Positions 1 through 11,883 of a DNA stretch of 64,000 bases are shown piece by piece. The stretch lies in NCBI GenBank assembly GCA_021209875.1, contig JAGYVD010000009.1:1798001-1862000 (forward strand), read 5' to 3'. This DNA comes from Rosellinia necatrix. Its lineage: Eukaryota; Ascomycota; Sordariomycetes; Xylariales; Xylariaceae. The position numbers and the translations under genes were made by a program. Position 1 is the stretch's first letter, and every line of letters starts with the position of its first letter. The notes beneath the pieces are model-generated. The model saw only the letters and a program-made list of their open reading frames with translations, was not told where the DNA came from and did no database searches.

Positions 1-3000
1 AATTAAGCAAGTTTAAAAGTTTTTAAACTTTTAAAAATATTAATATTAAATTTTAATAACGCAGAACTTAAAACTACAGCTGATTAAAAATAATATTAAA
101 ACTAATAAAGCTATAGATTAGTTATTTTAAATAAAGCCTGCTACTAAAATAAAAATAAAGCGGCTATATTAACTAATGTTTAAATAGCTAGCAAATAAAA
201 TATAATTATAAATATTTTAAATAAATTAAATATTATAATTATTTTATTTTTTATACGTTTTATTAAATAAAAACTTTTTAAAAAAAATAATAACTTAAAA
301 CTTTTTATTAAATATTAAAATAATTTTTATAAGCGTTATAATAATAAAATAAAAATAATAATTATTATTATAATAAAAACTATACTAATAATAATTTATT
401 TAATTTTTTAGTTTAAATAGTTTTAATAATAATAAACGTAGTTATATTATATAAAGTTAATAAAAACAGTTTATGTTAAATATAGCAGCTAGAACAAACA
501 AAAACATATATAAAATTAAACAAAATAATATTAATATTTTTAATTAAAAATAAAAATTTTTAATAATAAAAATATATAGCCGATAAAAAATATAATTTAT
601 ATAAACGTTTATTTTTTTATTAATTATATTAAATTATTATTAAAAATAAAAACATTTAAGCATTAAATGTTTAATAAATAATTAATTTATTTAATTATTT
701 ATTAATTAAATTAGTTTTATTATAATCGAACAGCAAAATTTATATAAATAACTGTTATATATAAAAAAAGCAGGCTTGAATATACTATTTAAAAAATTAT
801 AAAAAAAAATTTAAAACATAAGCTGATAAAACGTTTTAAAAGTTTATAAAAAAAAAACTTACTTTAAAAAATATCGCAAAAAATTAAAACATATTTTTTT
901 AGTTTATTTAATATTAAATATAATATGCTAAAGCTATAAAAGCGTTATAAAAAAAAAAAATTAATATAAAATTATAAAAATATTTACAACTAATAAAAAA
1001 TATAATTTTAAACTATATTTAATTTTTAATTTAAACAAAACTTTAGCCGATTATATATATAAAATAAAAACAGTTAATATAAGCTAAAACGTAAAGCTAA
1101 AAAATATATTTAAATATTAAACTAAAAATAATAGCAGCAAATTTAATCTTAGCTGTTAAAACAACTTGTTAAAAAGCTATAATTATTAATTTAATTAAAA
1201 AAAACGCTAATTAAATAATAAATATTTTAAAAATTAAAGCCGGAACAGCTGTAAACATAATTATAAATAGTATTAAAGCTAAAGTAAAAATTGCAACTAA
1301 AATAACAGCTATAAAACAACCTGCAAACGTTAAAACTAAAACTATAACAACTATTAAAAAAACAAAAAAAACAATTAAAAATTAAAAAGTTATAATCGGA
1401 AATATAACTAAAAATATAACTACGGTTATAATTAAAATTAAAAGCGCAAATATTTAAATTATAAAAACTATAAATAAAATTAAAAAAAAAACAATTAACG
1501 TTTATTTTATATATATTTTATAAACAGCAGTATAAATAAATAAAAAACTAAGCCAAATAATAACAAAAACGCGTTTTTTTTATTTAATCTTAAATTTAGC
1601 TTTTATTTATTATTAATATTATCGAATTTATAAATTAAAAACTATTTTAAAATTATATATAAAAATATAACTTTTATATTAAATTAAAAAAATTATAACA
1701 TTTTTTTAATTATATATAAAAATATACTTATTAGTATTATTTTTAAAAACTATTTTTATATAACTAACTTTTTAAACATTTATAAAATTACGCTAAAGCT
1801 AAAAATAAAACTATTAAATAAACTAAAATTAAAAATAAAACTATTAAATAAAAAAAGTAAATTATAACGCGTTAAAAACACGTTTTAATATAATATATAA
1901 AGCAGCTAATAATATTTTTAATAGCAAGATTTTTATAATTAAAACGTTAAATATTAATAATAAATATAATAAAACGCTCCGATTAAATTATATATATTTA
2001 TAAATTAATGTTAAGCTGTTTTTAATTAAATAAAACAAATAAATTTATATCGACTTGAATATTAAAAAACTATTATCAGTAAATTTTTTTAAATATTTTA
2101 ATATATAAAACAGCTTTTAATTAAATTAAATTTGTTATTTTAAAAATAAATTAGTTAACTTTAAAAAAAGCTAAGTTTATTTTTTATATTAAAAATAAAT
2201 AAAACTAAAAACTTAAAATATTTAAACATATAAAAAAAATAAGTAATAAAAACTATTTAAAACTAGAAATATTATTTAATAACAATTTTTATATTTATAT
2301 AAGACTATAATTAATTATATATTAAAAATATTTATTTATTAAACTAAAAAATAAATAAATTTATAGTTTTATTTAATATATTTATTTAAAGTTATAAATA
2401 CAAACAGAAAATTATTAATTAAAAAATATAAAACTATAAAACAGAAAAAAACTTATTTTATAATAAAATATAAACTTTTATTAAATAATAAAAGCTTTTA
2501 TTTTATAATTATATATAAAAATAATATATATAATATAATTAATGCTAAAACTTTTAAAGTAGTACTAGTAGTAAATATTTCGATAAAAACTGTTAAAATT
2601 TATAAAAGTATTAAATTAAATTAAATTTAAAAAATAAAAATAATAAAATATATATAAACTTATAAAAATCGGCGATAATAATTTTTATAGTTGCAGCTAC
2701 CGTTTTATTATTAGCAGGAACAGCTTTAGCTAAAACTAATAAATAAACTTTAATAAATATAACTATAATAATTAATATAAAGTTTAAGCTTAATTTTTAT
2801 TAACTGTAGTAATAACTAATCTAATATTAAATATAAAAATAATTATATATTTAAATAAAATAAATTATATGTTAAACTTTATAATAATTTTTATATTAAA
2901 TATATAAATAAATAACATGTTTAATATTATATAAAAAGTATTAAATATAAAATAATATATTTAAACGTAGTAATAAAAAGTATTTTTTATAAACGTTATA

Positions 3001-4136
3001 TTTAATATAATAATTAATTTAAAAGTTTTAAAAATTTTAAGCTAAACTTTTAATATTAAAAATAAACTTAAAGTTAAAAATATTTTTTTTTAAATATTAA
3101 AAACTAAGCGATTTTTTAAAACTATTACTAAAAAAATGTTTATATATATGCTAAAAAACGTTTAAAGCTTTTAATTTATTAAAATAATCGCATTTTATAA
3201 TATTTAAATAGATCGTAAAAAATAAATATTTTTAAAAAACAATTTAAAATATTTTTGTTAATAATTAATAAAAACTAAATGAAATTTAAAACAGTATTTT
3301 TTAATAAATATAATATAAAAATATTAAATAATATTTATAACAAGCTATATAAAATAAGTTAATTATAATAAATAAATAAACTAATATTTTTGTTTATTTT
3401 GTTTTTATTATATAGTAAAAATATATAAAATTAATAAAAGCTAAATAGTAGTTAGTTTTTAATAATTTAATAAAATAGTAATTTTAAATAAATATTTATT
3501 ATTTTTATAAAATAAAATAATCAGAAGCTTGTTAAACAAAAATATATTATAATTATTAACGCGACAGGATTTTTTCTTAATTTTTAATATATTTTAAATC
3601 TAGAAATATATTTATAATAATTAATTTTACAGCTTAAAATAATCTAATATAACATTAATAAAATATAGCAATTCTTTAATATATATATAAAAATATATAA
3701 ATTAATTATTATATAAGTATATATATTATTATTAATATTTTATTAATAACATTATTATATATTTTAATAGTTATAAAATTATTTTAAATATTTTAAAACA
3801 ATTTTATATTATTTTATAAAAAAAATCGTAATATTTTTATAAAGTTTTTTATTAGCTATTTATTTATAAAACTTTTAAAATTCTATATAAATATTTTAAA
3901 ACTGTTAACTACTGCTAATCAAATACAAGTATTTTAATAATTAGTTTTTTTAAAAACATTATAAGCTTTTAAAAAATATTTTAAAACAAGCGGATTTTTT
4001 TATAATCTGATTTTATATTACGTTTAGTTAATAAAACTACTACAAAATTAAAAAATTAACTTATTAGCTAACAAACATAAAAAAAAAAAATTTTAAATAA
4101 AAAAAAATATCTTTATTACGTTTATAACACGTATTA
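1..4136. other. A-rich RIP-degraded repeat debris, unassigned
   Basis: No open frame, RNA gene or recognisable protein domain is visible on either strand. The plus strand is A-rich rather than T-rich, as in the sense strands of the LTR elements identified further right, so this is probably the remains of a plus-strand retroelement that begins outside the window. Residual C and G lie mostly in AGC/GCT contexts. A 22-bp direct repeat occurs at 1801-1822 and 1831-1852. I tried reading several stretches between 1600 and 3400 for reverse transcriptase or integrase motifs and could not assign any. Confidence 0.5.
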
Positions 4137-4369
4137 TAGTCACGGATAACTGGTTGGCCAATGCATGTGGCACGGACCAGTATCCGTACACCTGTTGCCA
4201 ACTGGTGCGCACAGCGCATAGACTGGACCCACCCCACACACCTGCACTTAGCCAGAATTCTAGTGGGCTAATTCCTCCCACTTACTCTTTCCTTTTTCAT
4301 CTGTAGATTTTCGTACAATACATCACTTATTGCTGAAGCCTTGACTTCTTATTTGTAACTGGTGCAACA
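4137..4369 (+). repeat. Left TIR of family A copy 1
   Basis: This 233-bp arm matches the reverse complement of 5010-5259. Near the tip is a perfect hairpin-forming pair: ACGGATA, ACTGGT and then ACCAG, TATCCGT, spanning 4142 to about 4187. The loop between the arms is the 'L' type, shared with 32705-32782. Further in are a GAATTC-containing block (about 4255) and the inner border GGTGCAACA. The arm is about 17 bp shorter than the right TIR because it lacks one copy of a short GCGCATAGAC-type repeat. Confidence 0.85.
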
Positions 4370-5009
4370 TTAATAAAATAATCTGAACTGTTTTGCTTGC
4401 GGTTAAATCGATGTTTTAAAATGATTTTTATTTTGTAAATGTTTTTTTTGCCAGGCTTTTGTTTAGCTTTTATTAAACCGGGGGGTAGGGCTTATTATTT
4501 AAAAAGATTATATTCTGCAGAAGTTGCGCGTAAATATTTTATTAAAATAACTAAATAAATACAGAATTTTTTAAAAAAGTTTAATTTATAAGCTAAATTT
4601 CTAATTTGTTGTTTAACTGTTTAAAGTCCAGATTTCTATTATAAGTACTTTTAAACCGGTCGGCCAAATAAATAGTATTTTTTATATAAGCGCAAGTAAA
4701 CTTGGTTTTTTTGTTTTAAATTTTAATAAACAGTGTTTTATGTTATAATTTTGTTTTGCGGCAGCTTAAGCAAAATTTATAGCAAGGTGTATGTTTTTAT
4801 AAAAATATTTGCAAAAAAAGCATATTTTATAAATTTTTTAATTTTTTTAAAATTTGTTAGCGTTTTTAATATACCAAGTAGTTTAAATCTAAACAGTTGT
4901 TTATATAAAATAAAATATATGGTTTTATTATATACAGCGTTTAAGTTTTATTATAAAATAAGTATAATGTTTATTTATTCTGTTTTTAGTTTTTTAAAAA
5001 TATAATATT

Positions 5010-5259
5010 TGTTGCACCAGTTATAAATAAGAAGTCAAGGCTTCAGCAATAAGTGATATATTATATAAAAAATCTATAGATGAAAAAAAAAAGAGTAAGT
5101 GGGAAGAATTAGCCCACTAGAATTCTAGCTAAGTGCAAGTGTGTAAAATAGGTCTAGATTATGCGTTACAGCTGGTTTATGCGCTCTAGTTAGTAATAAA
5201 TATATAAATGTTCTGCGCGTGCTATACATGCTATTAGAAAAACTAGTTATTTATAACTA
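5010..5259 (-). repeat. Right TIR of family A copy 1
   Basis: This 250-bp arm is the inverted partner of 4137-4369. The outermost hairpin is mutated by G-to-A and C-to-T changes. Its loop is the 'R' type (core TAGCACGCGCAG when reverse-complemented), shared with 31182-31430 and different from the left end. It keeps two copies of the short GCGCATA.ACC repeat, where the left TIR has one. The end TAACTA at 5254-5259 marks the probable TA target site. Confidence 0.85.
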
Positions 5260-7673
5260 TTTTTTTTTAAAAAAATAGCTTGTTTATAAAACATGTTTAA
5301 GTTTTAAATCTGCAACTTTTATATAATATTTTCTAGCAAAAAAAAAATAGCTTTAAATATTTATTTATATAATATTTTTAAGCTTTTATATTATTAAGTT
5401 ATTATATAAGTTTTTTATATTATATTAATTTTTTTATATTTATTTTAATTTATATTTATTTTTATTTTTATTTTATTATGTTTTTTATATAACTTTATTA
5501 TTATTTTTATATATTATATTAAATTTGTTTTTTTATAGCTTATAATTAATTATTTAATTTTATTAAAAGTTCTATTATTTTTAAATTTATATTATAAAAT
5601 TTTTTAATAATTTTATATTATTTTTAAAGTTTTCTATTAAATTTTATTTTTATTAATATTCTAACTTTTTAATTAATTTAATATTATTGCTTTTTATAAT
5701 ATATTTTTAAAGCTTTAATTTTTTTGCAACAAATCTTTTTTTTTTATAGTTTAATTAGTTTTTGTTTAAGTTTTTAGTTTTTGTTTTAATAATAAATTAT
5801 TTAAATATAATTATAATTAGTTAGCATAATATTAGTTTATTAATTTTTAATTAAATAATATTTTTAAAATAAATATATTTTTGTTTTTATTAATTATTTT
5901 AAATTTTTATTATATTATAAAATAGTTTAATTTATTAAATAAACAGCTTATTTTTATAATTATTTTTTTTAATGTTAATTTTAGTTTTTATATTAAAATT
6001 AAAGTTTTATTATTTATAGTTAGCTTATTTTATTATTTATGTTTAAATTTGTTTTAAATATTTTTTAACAGAGTTTATTAAATAAACTATTTTTAATATT
6101 TTATTTTATATTTTTGTTTTAAGTATTTTTTTTTAATTTATAGTTTTTTAGTTTTTATATAACTGTTTTATTTTTTAATTAAAATTAAAAAGCATTAAAA
6201 ATTTTATTTTTGTTTTATATAGCAATAATCTTGTAAACTTATAAAATAATAATATTTAAACATAGTTTATTGCTAATATTTATTTTAACTAATTATTTTA
6301 ATAATAATTAATATAAAGCTTTAATTATTAGTTAAAATATTTATTTATTATTTCTGTTTATTTAGCAGTTTTATAATATTTTATAAAAACTAATATATAT
6401 TTTATATTTATTAATTTATATAATTTATTAATAAAAATTAAAATAAATTATAATTTTTATTTAATGTTATAATTATAAAATATTAAATATGTTAAATAAA
6501 CTTTTAAAATATATTTTGCTATATTAATTATTATAGCTTATATTATATAAAAAATCGTTTATGTTTTTTTTTAAACGGTTTATTTTAATTAATATGTTAT
6601 TATATTTATATTTATTTTTAAGCATTTATTTAAAATTTATTACTAAATATTATTATATATAGTTAAAAATTAATAATAGTTTTAAAAACCTAGGGTTTTA
6701 TTATAAAATATTTTTGCTGGTCGGTATTTTATATAGTTTGTTATATATATATTATAATTATTAGCTAGTTTAAGCTATTAATATTTTTTAATAGGCGTTT
6801 TTAATTTTATATTTATTTAAATAAGCAGGAAATATATAATTATAAATTTTTAAATAAGTTTAATTTTTAAAAAAATAATTAAAAATTATTAGCTTTTATA
6901 TATTATAATTAATTTATTTTTAAGTTATTAAAAATTTTTATTTTTATTTTTTAACTTTTTATTAATCGATTTTTATTTTAAAAATTTTTAGTTTTTTTAA
7001 TATTTTATTAACTTAATAAAAACTAGTTAATTTTTAATTTTTTTAAAACTAATATAAAAACTTAATATTTCTTTGTTTATAAAAATATTAGTTTTATTTT
7101 ATTAATAATAAATTAAAAAATCGCTAAATATTTTTATATTTTTTTAGCTTTTATATTATTAAATTTTTTATTTACACCATAAAGCGTTAGCTACTTTGTT
7201 TTTTAAAACAAAAATAATTAAAAGTTATATTTTAAAAATAGTGCGGTTTATTTAGCTTGTTTTAAATTTAAATATTATTTTATATTAAAATATTTTAATG
7301 CTTAATAATCTATAATTATAAAAAAGTTTTTTTAACTATTTATTAATTCTAGCTTTTATTTTTTCATATTATAATTACAGCTAGCATTTTTTATTAAAAA
7401 TATTATAGTTTAATTTAATATTATATAATATTTTTAAAAATAACCTATAAAATATTATTTATTTTTATATAGCTATAATAATATTTTTGCTGCAATTTTA
7501 TTCGATAAATTAATTTTAATTTTTATAAACCGTTTATATTAATTATATTTTAATAAAAAACCTATTATTAAAGCTTTTTTTAATTAATAAAAAGCTTTAT
7601 TATAATTGTTTGTTTAATTAAAAGCTTTGTTTTTTTATATTAAATAATTTATAAAAATTACGATATAACTATA
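5260..7673 (-). other. T-rich degraded element debris, left of element I
   Basis: There are no frames or recognisable domains. The plus strand is strongly T-rich, the opposite of 1-4136, so the dead element here was probably read from the minus strand. The segment ends with CTATA (7669-7673), the target duplication of element I. It therefore probably continues at 11884, giving about 5.8 kb of one older host sequence. I could not find its LTRs or coding motifs. Confidence 0.45.
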
Positions 7674-7876
7674 TAATACGCGCGTGTAGAAGGAGCGCTT
7701 ATATAAGCCTCTTGCTTGGGGTACTATGGCCTGTGGCCACACGTACAACTTAATTAGGCCTAGCCTTATATATATAAGCTTTAGCCCATATTTAAATAAA
7801 ATTTTAGCTTAGCTTAGATTTGCTAGTTTTTTAATTTTTATAATATATATTTTATATTTTTATAATATATTTTTAA
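7674..7876 (+). repeat. 5' LTR of element I
   Basis: This LTR matches 11676-11878 over its full length. The outer (left) half keeps C and G, for example AGGAGCGC and CTATGGCCTGTGGCC. The inner (right) half is almost pure A/T where the 3' copy still reads ACACCCCTTTGGTGCACC. It contains TATATATAAG at about 7769-7778, a possible TATA element. Confidence 0.8.
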
Positions 7877-9269
7877 ATTAATGCTTTTATAACGTTTTTT
7901 ATAAAAATTAAACTAAACTAAACTATTAAACTTTACTTTTTAAAAATAAAACTATCTTTTATTATTTTTATAATTATAAAAACGTGTGCCTGTTATTAAA
8001 AGCATATTTTGTTTAAATAAGCTAAGCAGAAGCTTTTTTTTATATTTAATATATTTATTAAAGCTAAACATTATTTTTATTAACGCTTTATTTTAAAAAT
8101 AAAAAAATTGCTTAAGCAGCACAGCTAATTAAAAACATCGGAAAAACTTTATAAATATTTAATAAAAATAAAAATAAGCTTAATATATATTTTTATATTT
8201 TAGCTAGCAATAAAATAAATATTATAAATATTTAAACTAACTGTTTAATATAAATTATTTATTTTATTTATTTTTTATATTATAGTTTATTTTATTAATT
8301 TATTAAGCCTGCTAGCAGTTATAAAAAAAAACATTTATATATTTAAAACAATATTTTAAAGCAAAAATAATTAAATAATAAGTTAATTAAAAAAACAATT
8401 TAATATTTAAAGCTTAAAATAAAACTGCTTGCAGAACTTAAAATTAAAAAACAGCAACTGTTTAAAATAATAAATTAAAAAAAAAACTTTAAAAAGCTTT
8501 TTTAAAAAAAAATATCGATATTTTTTAAAAAATAAGTTTAAACTAATATATTATTATTTATTTTTTTATTTAAAACAATAAACAAATAAAAGCTTTAAAA
8601 AAAATATAAGCTATAATATTAAATATGTTTAAAATAATAAAATAAAGCTTAAATTTAAAAAAACAGAACTATGCTGCGATTTATTATAAAAAAAAAAACG
8701 CAACAAAAAAAAAATAATTTATATAAAAAAAAGCTTGTATTAATAAATAAATAAACAGCAGGCTGAATATTATAAAATAAAGCATTATTAAGCTAATTAT
8801 TATTTATATAGCTTAAAAACTTTAAAAACTTTTAAAAAAATATAAAAACAAAAGCATTTAACAACTTAAACTTATTTAATTATTTATTAAACTTTAATTA
8901 CAGCACAAATAAAACAGATAAATAAAAAAAATATAAACAAAAAAGCTTTAATTTATTAAATATTTAATTTATAAATATTTATGGCAAAAATACTAAAATA
9001 AAAAAAAAAAAATTAGTATATTTAACCTGTTATACGATAACCCCGGCAATTTTAACGTAATAATAAAAAAAAAACATTATTTTTATTAATATATATTTTT
9101 TTATAAACTGTCTGTTTTTATTTTTAAAAAATTAAAAAATACAATATAAAATAAAACAATAAATCCTGTTTTTGTTTTAAACATTTTTTATAAAACCAGC
9201 AGTTTTATAATAAAATAACAAGCTAAGCTTTACAACACGTATAAAGCTACGTTATAAAAACGTAAGCCA

Positions 9270-10720
9270 GATAATCAAAGCTATGCAGCAACGCTTCGCG
9301 ATAAACGCCAGCATAACTACTTGCAAATTTAAAACCAACCACTTAACGCTTTATAATATATACAAGAACCAAGTATTATAAACCAACCGCTCTAGAGATA
9401 GCTTTGTTTAAAGCTGTACAGGATGCTATATATAAAAAAACTACCCTGTTTTACCACGACTTATATAAAAAATTATTTCTGCAAAAAAACAGATTAATAC
9501 AGAGAGGTTTTAAAGTTATAGTTTTTTATTTAAAGCTAGAAAATATATAAAAACTAAAAGAAACGATCTTTAGCATTAATATTTAACTAGTAATATATTT
9601 AAATAAATCGTTAGTTAACGCAGAAATAAACTATAAACTTTTAGAACTAGAAGTAGCATACTTAGTTTAAACAGCTAAAAAGCTGTGCACGATAATATAA
9701 TTTAATAAAAAACTAGTAATTATATTAATAAACTATTTAGTTATTAAAAGTATTATTAAATAAACAACTTTAAAAACTGCAGCTATTAAACGCGCTAATT
9801 ATAAACTAATTAATTTATTTATTTATTTATTGTAATACGGACTATATATATATTATTTACTAAATAAGCTAAACTACGTACAAGACGCTTTTAACTGTTT
9901 GTAGACAGTACTAAATATTTAAAAAGCAGACGAAAAACTAATAAAAATAAATAATAAACTTGTATTAAATATAATATAAAAAGAATTAAAAGCTACGTTT
10001 TACGTGTTTATATTAGAAGCAATTATAAATAAAACTTTAAAATATAAATTTTTAACAGTATATATAAAAAACCGTAAATATATATAAATATTAAAAAACT
10101 TAAAAATATTTTAAAAAAAAAAAAGCGATAAAAACGTCGTAGTTTATTTTAAGCTTAAATATTATTTTAATATTACCGTAAACAGACTAAGATATAATAT
10201 ATATATAAATATAAAACGTTTATATATTTTAATCAGCATAATTAAAAAAATTTTAAAACAAGTATATAATAAAAAACAGCACTGCGGTGCCCGATAAATA
10301 ATATAAATATTAAAATTATTTATAATAGCTAATAAAACATAAATAATATAAAATTATATTAAATATTATAACGCATATAATTTAAACTAAACTAATAAAC
10401 AGCTATTTATAAAAAAACTAAAATTAATTAGATTTAAAAACTTATTATTTATATATATTATAAATATAGACTTCATTTTAGCACTTTTAAAAATTAAAGT
10501 TGTAAATATTTTTTAGCAGCTAAACAAAAAAAAACCGTATTTTAATATATATAACGTTATAATAACAGTTTTATGTTTTATTTTAAAACGTATATTATTA
10601 ATTATTAAATATAAGAAGTATATAGCGGAAAAATAAAGCACCGTTTTAATTAAACAACTTTTATTAAGCAATTAAAGCATTTTTAAAAAAATTATTTCTA
10701 ATAAAAACTAAAAGTTTATA
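9270..10720 (+). pseudogene. Element I RNase H and integrase remnant
   Basis: Reading the plus strand gives a broken but recognisable Ty3/gypsy order. RNase H motifs are seen from 9395: LFKAVQDAIYK, then GFKVIVFYL near 9510, and AEINYKLLELEVAY at 9620-9661 followed by LV-stop-TAKKL, where the stop replaces an expected tryptophan. The spacer and zinc-binding region follows at about 9960-10320. The start of the integrase core, IDFILA, with the first catalytic aspartate retained, is at 10469-10483. Stops sit mostly where TGG, CAA or CAG codons would be expected, as RIP predicts. Family recognition is by motif only, and no reverse transcriptase domain was found upstream. Confidence 0.75.
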
Positions 10721-11675
10721 TTTAACTTTTAATAAAATATATAAAAGTTATTTAATATTAAACTAATAATAACAGCAGCATATTATTTATAAATAAACAG
10801 CTTGTTAAAATATAAAAACTAAACAATTAAAATAATAATATAATATTATATATTTATTAAATTAAAACAGATTAAATAAATTTTATATATTTTTATAATA
10901 AAACTTAAATGTTATATATAATAATATTATATATTTAATTTTTATAAACAGCTATTTAAGTTTAAATTGTTTAATGCATTAAAAATATAAGTTAATTTTA
11001 ATAATATTAAAAAATTCTTAAATATATGTTTTTTTTGCGAGTATTTATATTAAAATGCTTATTTAGCTATAAATTTTGCTTAAGCTGCAGTAAAACATAT
11101 TTATAACATTAAATATTGCTTATTAAAATTTAATAAAAAAATCAAGTTTATTTATGCTTATATAAAAAGTATTATATGTTTAATTAATTATTAAAAAATA
11201 CTTTTAATAAAAATTAGAATTTTAAACTGTTAAACAATAAATAAAAGACCTAGCTTATAAATTAAACTTTTTAATAATTTCTTTATTTATTTAATAATTT
11301 TTATAAAGCATTTACGTGTAATTTTTAAAAAACCTGATTTTTTTAAGCAATAAATGCTGCTATTTAAACTTATAAAAACTAAACAAGATTTTAGCAAAAA
11401 AAACATATATAAAATAGAAATTATTTTAAGCATTGTTTTAATTAAAAACATAATAGCTTTAATTATTTTATTAAATAAAAAAATAAAATTATAAATATAA
11501 TTAATAAATAATAAAAAACAACTTTAATAAAGCAAAAAGTTTATTAAAAAATATTAAAACTAATATAGTTTATGTTTTATTATATAAACAAGCGTTAAAA
11601 AAAAAAGCTGCTTGTAATAAATTATATAATAAACTCTGCTAAAGTTAGTAGAACTTTTTAATCGGCACAGCTTTT

Positions 11676-11878
11676 TAATACGCGCGTATAAAAAAAGCGC
11701 TTATATAAGCTTCTCGCTTAAAATGCTATAGCCTGTAGCTACACGCACAACTTAATTAGGCCTAGCCTTATATATATAGGCCTTAGCCTATATTTAAATA
11801 AAACTTTAGCTTAGCTTAGATTTACTAGTTCTTCATTTTTTATAATACATATTTTACACCCCTTTGGTGCACCTTTCA
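11676..11878 (+). repeat. 3' LTR of element I
   Basis: This is the direct partner of 7674-7876. Here the inner (left) half is mutated (AAAAAAAGCGC in place of AGAAGGAGCGC) and the outer (right) end is intact, a mirror image of the 5' LTR. It ends in CACCTTTCA at 11878, followed at once by the CTATA duplication. Confidence 0.8.
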
Positions 11879-11883
11879 CTATA

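Larger units (their letters stand above)
4137..5259. mobile_element. Family A terminal-inverted-repeat element, complete copy 1
   Basis: This is a 1.12 kb element bounded by long inverted repeats (4137-4369 and 5010-5259) and a spacer of about 640 bp. Both ends read TAGT(C/T)A on the outside, which fits insertion at a TA dinucleotide as in Tc1/mariner-type (including pogo/Fot1-like) DNA transposons. That superfamily call is inference from the ends only. The spacer has short open stretches but nothing resembling a transposase, so the copy looks non-autonomous. The left TIR and the left part of the spacer (about 4390-4510) keep many C and G, while the right TIR carries many C-to-T and G-to-A changes. 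Two other partial copies lie at 30972-31430 and at 32705-32782 plus 39551 onward. Confidence 0.8.
7674..11878 (+). mobile_element. Element I: internally deleted Ty3/gypsy LTR retrotransposon
   Basis: The element is 4205 bp with direct 203-bp LTRs and is flanked by CTATA on both sides (7669-7673 and 11879-11883). The LTR starts TAATACGCGCG, probably TGATACG before RIP, and ends TTTCA. Between the LTRs are remains of RNase H and integrase on the plus strand, in the gypsy order. Only about 1.4 kb separates the 5' LTR from RNase H, too short for gag, protease and reverse transcriptase, so the copy was probably already deleted before it was mutated. A related minus-strand fragment lies at 31431-32704. 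The borders are well supported by the duplication, though the TG start is inferred. Confidence 0.8.

Noticed and set aside
4093..4281. 62-codon minus-strand open frame across the left TIR of family A copy 1
   Set aside because: It lies within a terminal inverted repeat and its hairpin. It is open only because this end escaped RIP, and the matching arm is not open.
4733..5005. 90-codon plus-strand open frame in the spacer of family A copy 1
   Set aside because: It is hydrophobic and low-complexity with no transposase motif, and the spacer of the other copies does not keep the frame. Most likely chance in AT-rich DNA.
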